Source: a bacterium (lineage in GTDB: Bacteria > Verrucomicrobiota > Verrucomicrobiia > Limisphaerales > UBA11358). Taken from it: 64,000 nucleotides of DNA. This document shows, one piece after another, positions 61,538 through 64,000 of the stretch. The stretch covers positions 124,001 through 188,000 of the forward strand of contig JAJXXW010000042.1 of NCBI GenBank assembly GCA_021780905.1, read 5' to 3'. Below the pieces are notes generated by a model that did no database searches, was not told the origin of the DNA, and worked only from the letters and a program-made list of their open reading frames with translations. Both the position numbers and the translations under genes were made by a program. Position 1 is the stretch's first letter, and the number at the start of each line of letters is the position of its first letter.

Positions 61538-61833
61538 TTCCACCGGTTTGATTTAATTCGACGAGTGCTGACCACGGTTTGACGCAAGAACCACGGGCTA
61601 TTATGACGATCTCAACGATCACGCGCACCTGCCGTTGGACCCGTTGTTGGCGGCGGCCTGCCAGAAGGCTGATGCTGTTCGTGCCGTTGGCCGAGGTGAT
61701 GGCATAGCCGGTCCTGGCTCCTACCGCAGGACTGCGGGCAGCGGCGGATAGGTGGCCGGTCGCCCGCAGCAACCCGGCGGACAGCCCGGTAAATTGCGCC
61801 GGTGGTTTTTCACGGTGGATTGATTTGGCACGT

Positions 61834-62706
61834 TCACGGCAGCAGCGGACGGTAGGCGCGGACGCGGTAAAATTCATTCGTCGGGTTGAAGTCATAAAAG
61901 GCCGTGGCGCTGACGCCCGGGCTGGCAAAAGTCACATAATCCAACCAGCCCGCGCCGGCGGCCAGGTTCGGATTGATTTGCACGGCATAAAATCGCGTGG
62001 GCTTGCTGGCCCAGGCGATCTGGTCGTAATTCGTGGCCAGGACATTGCGCTGGAACGAGGTGATCTTGAAAACATCCGCCGCATTGTTCGGGTCGGTGCC
62101 GGCAAGATAATCCTGCCCGATGGTCATGCCCTTGCCGGTGGGATCGGCGTTGGCATTCACGTTCGTCGTGCCGAAGTTTTGCAGCAGCCAAGCGACGGGC
62201 AGGCCGTTGGGCGCCAGCGCACCGGGCTGGAGGCTGTCTGTCTGGACGAACGCCACGGCGTTGCTCAATGAAATCCAGCCGCAATTGGCGCTCCAGACAG
62301 AGCCGCTCAACTGGCCGGTGAGCAGATTGATATTCGGTTTGCCGTAGGTTTGCTCAAAGTTGATCCAGCCGATGTTCGCGCCCCAGGCGTAACCGGTCAA
62401 ATTGCCGAGGCCGTCCTGGTTCACGCCGAAGTCGGTGGCGGAATTGTTTTGGTATTGAATGCCGTTGGCGGGTGTGCCGCTGCCCAGATTGATCCAGCCG
62501 ACATTGGCGGAATAGATGTAGCCGGAGCAGACGTATTCGCCGATGACCGCGCCGTTGGCGGTGTCGCCGCGCCAGTCGAGCCAGCCGAGGTTGGCACCGT
62601 AGGCATAGCGGTTGGCGGCGTCAATCGTCGTGCCGGCGTGGAGCAAGGCTGAAGGCTGAAGGCTGAAGGCTGAAAGCAGCGCGAGCAGGAAAAGCTTGGT
62701 TTTCAT
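61834..62706 (-). CDS. Exported repeat protein (GWI/L-type motif)
   Basis: Exported protein of 290 residues with a signal peptide (about residues 1-24). The first 150 residues contain an obvious internal repeat: YAYGANLGWLDW, IYSANVGWINL, YAWGANIGWINF and VWSANCGWISL, spaced about 40 residues apart. The following part (about 170-290) includes a DPTGKGMTIGQDYLAGTDPN motif that resembles a calcium-binding or dockerin-like loop, then the type of C-terminal domain found in Verrucomicrobia (FYAVQINPNLAAG, FYRVRAYRPLLP). Function is unknown; a surface or extracellular role is likely. Confidence 0.75.
   Translation of the reverse strand: MKTKLFLLALLSAFSLQPSALLHAGTTIDAANRYAYGANLGWLDWRGDTANGAVIGEYVCSGYIYSANVGWINLGSGTPANGIQYQNNSATDFGVNQDGLGNLTGYAWGANIGWINFEQTYGKPNINLLTGQLSGSVWSANCGWISLSNAVAFVQTDSLQPGALAPNGLPVAWLLQNFGTTNVNANADPTGKGMTIGQDYLAGTDPNNAADVFKITSFQRNVLATNYDQIAWASKPTRFYAVQINPNLAAGAGWLDYVTFASPGVSATAFYDFNPTNEFYRVRAYRPLLP
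62647..62674. repeat. GGCTGAA x4 inside a signal-peptide coding region
   Basis: Four perfect copies of a 7-bp unit. On the minus strand they encode the FSLQPSA part of the signal peptide of the GWI-repeat protein. The unit length is not a multiple of three. Confidence 0.9.
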
Positions 62707-62736
62707 GGTGAGAGTTCATCGGTCGGGCCGGTTGGT

Positions 62737-63780
62737 TCAGTAAGCGAAATTCGCCCAGGGATTGCTGCTCGATATTACCGTCAGCGCCCCGGTCAGAGTG
62801 ATTATGGTTCCATAGGCATTATTGCCGGCTATGAAATAACTATTCGATCCAGCTCCCGAGACCGTGTTCTTGACAACCACATTGCCTGAATTTGAAGGCA
62901 CGCTAATGCCCCAATGAATCGAACCGGACGTGGTCACGTGGTTGCCCTCGATGCGGTTGTTGCCGGCTAGCACATTGATGCTGGCGTGGCCAGAGGTTTG
63001 GCTTACGGTGTCTCCTTGCAGTGTATTGCCGATGATCTGACAGCCGGGGCCGTAAACATCAATACCATCCGCGGCACTGCGCATGATGAGGCAATCGGAC
63101 ACCACGCAACTGGAGACATACATTCCGTAGTTGCCGCTGTTTTGAACCTCGCAATGGCGCACGGTGCATTCAATGGCATCTATCCCGTCACCGCTGTTGT
63201 CGCGAACGACACAATCGGCGATCAAACCGCCGCTGCTTATGATTCCAGCTCCACCATTGCCAATCGAAAAGCTGTCGCGCACCGTGCTTCCCGCTTCGGT
63301 GTAGATCCCAATGTTGCCATTGGCAGAAACCGTCAACTTTTCAAAATCCAGATTGCGCGGATAACCGAAACTCCAGGCGTCCACCCCATTAATCGGCCAA
63401 CCACTGACGGTTCCGTTTCGCACGGTGATGTTGGTATAAGTGCCCTGAACCGCCACACCACTATAAGAACCGGCCACGCCGAACAGGGCGAAGCCATTCA
63501 GGTCTATCGTCACGTTGCCGCTGGAAACGGTGATGCCGGCGGTCCCGCTGACGCCGGTGACGTTGGTGGTGAGATAATAAGAGCCGGGATTGGTGATGGT
63601 GTAAGGCAGACTGCTGATGGGCGTGCGCGCCTCGATCTGGTCCAGCGTCTTCATGGTCGGCGCGGGTGCGCCGGGCGGCGTGAGGACGCCCTGGGCGAAA
63701 GCGGTCGCTGGCTGGCAGCCAAGACTTGCCAGTGCGAACAGGGCAAGCGCGCTAAAAAAACGATTGAGTTCAGTTTTCAT
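62737..63780 (-). CDS. Exported right-handed beta-helix protein
   Basis: Exported 347-residue protein with a signal peptide (about residues 1-29, with a possible lipobox-like Cys at 22). From about residue 90 onward it has repeats of a parallel beta-helix: GITVSSGNVTIDLNGFALFG, ITVRNGTVSGWPINGV, then GIISSGGLIADCVVRDNSGD and GIDAIECTVRHCEVQNSGNY. These resemble NosD-like and pectate-lyase-type helices, but no catalytic set is visible. It is probably a surface carbohydrate-binding or structural protein. The C-terminus SSSNPWANFAY is nearly the same as that of the next gene. Confidence 0.82.
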   Translation of the reverse strand: MKTELNRFFSALALFALASLGCQPATAFAQGVLTPPGAPAPTMKTLDQIEARTPISSLPYTITNPGSYYLTTNVTGVSGTAGITVSSGNVTIDLNGFALFGVAGSYSGVAVQGTYTNITVRNGTVSGWPINGVDAWSFGYPRNLDFEKLTVSANGNIGIYTEAGSTVRDSFSIGNGGAGIISSGGLIADCVVRDNSGDGIDAIECTVRHCEVQNSGNYGMYVSSCVVSDCLIMRSAADGIDVYGPGCQIIGNTLQGDTVSQTSGHASINVLAGNNRIEGNHVTTSGSIHWGISVPSNSGNVVVKNTVSGAGSNSYFIAGNNAYGTIITLTGALTVISSSNPWANFAY

Positions 63781-63789
63781 TTGGACCCC

Positions 63790-64000
63790 TTATTGGAAAT
63801 TCTGCCATGGATTGGTGGACGTGTTGGGTGACCCGTAGGGTGCGTAGTCGTTGTTTCCAATATAGCCGCCGTAACCGGGGCCGGGCGAAGAATTGCGGGT
63901 GATGCTGTTTTTCACATTTATTGACATGGCATTGATGCCGTAATTAGTGTTGTTGCCGACGCTGTTGCCATCAATGCGGTTCGCAGAACCTGAAATCAAG
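63790..64000 (-). CDS. Beta-helix protein, C-terminal part (runs off window end)
   Basis: The visible 70 codons encode the end of another beta-helix protein (GSANRIDGNSVGNNTNYGIN, then ITRNSSPGPGYGGYIG). The close TSTNPWQNFQ parallels SSSNPWANFAY in the preceding gene. The N-terminus lies beyond the window. It is probably a tandem paralogue upstream of the complete gene, 9 bp apart on the same strand. Confidence 0.75.
   Translation of the reverse strand, partial: LISGSANRIDGNSVGNNTNYGINAMSINVKNSITRNSSPGPGYGGYIGNNDYAPYGSPNTSTNPWQNFQ

Noticed and set aside
61299-61928. Minus-strand frame crossing the tRNA-Gly gene
   Set aside because: The MGIEPTYAAWKAAVLPLN-type sequence is the known antisense translation of tRNA-Gly(TCC), a common database artefact.
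1-64000. Prophage, integrative element or complete insertion sequence
   Set aside because: Only transposase relics were found; no integrase, phage structural gene or terminal inverted repeats.

Overview
The window reads as a chromosomal segment of a Verrucomicrobiota bacterium, probably from the Pedosphaera/Limisphaerales-like soil or freshwater lineages. This is inferred from gene content, not from a 16S gene. The pointers are high GC with lower-GC accessory islands, a PEP-CTERM protein, secreted Ig-like and beta-helix proteins, a Tat-exported sulfatase, a GH106-like rhamnosidase, a pseudopilin relic, and many short intergenic palindromes that begin GTAGGGC and end GCCCTAC. Gene density is ordinary, with housekeeping genes scattered singly (hemL, aspS, purD, hisG, purN, rpe, rpsT, acnA, scpAB, pyrC, tRNA-Gly).

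Layout. 1-14 kb: an HpnN-like MMPL/RND exporter (cut by the window edge) with a UPF0145 protein, a VIT1-type transporter, hemL, aspS, and then a four-gene envelope cluster (terpene-cyclase-fold protein, beta-barrel, TonB, YdjY protein). 14-21 kb: an M3 oligopeptidase with a POT peptide transporter, and an Mla-type lipid transport operon whose ATPase has lost most ABC hallmark residues. 21-28 kb: purD, an alpha/beta-hydrolase/PDZ wreck, the rhamnosidase, transposon and gene relics, and a 33-residue bS22-like ribosomal protein. 28-34.9 kb: an accessory island with hisG, a duplicated hisG 5' end flanking a nucleotidyltransferase module, a HicB-HicA-HicB array, a DUF362 fragment, an Ig-repeat protein, small overlapping unknown genes, a large inverted repeat and an 11-copy 21-bp tandem repeat.

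35-43 kb: purN, an FG-GAP repeat protein, and then the most interesting locus. A clear SAM-I riboswitch with a terminator precedes a threonine-synthase-like PLP enzyme, a gene broken by two stops, a MoaD/ThiS-type sulfur carrier and a NIL-domain protein. SAM control plus a sulfur carrier suggests that the ThrC homologue makes homocysteine from O-phosphohomoserine rather than (or as well as) threonine. A CaCA exchanger and an orphan RelE-type protein follow.

43-64 kb: rpe, a large hybrid sensor kinase with receivers at both ends, rpsT, an MFS transporter overlapping a trypsin-like secreted protein, the sulfatase, an IS3-family relic, the PEP-CTERM protein, acnA with a lone response regulator, an EamA transporter, scpAB, a thioredoxin-like protein, pyrC, tRNA-Gly, and secreted repeat proteins that run off the end. 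No CRISPR array, prophage or complete insertion sequence was seen.
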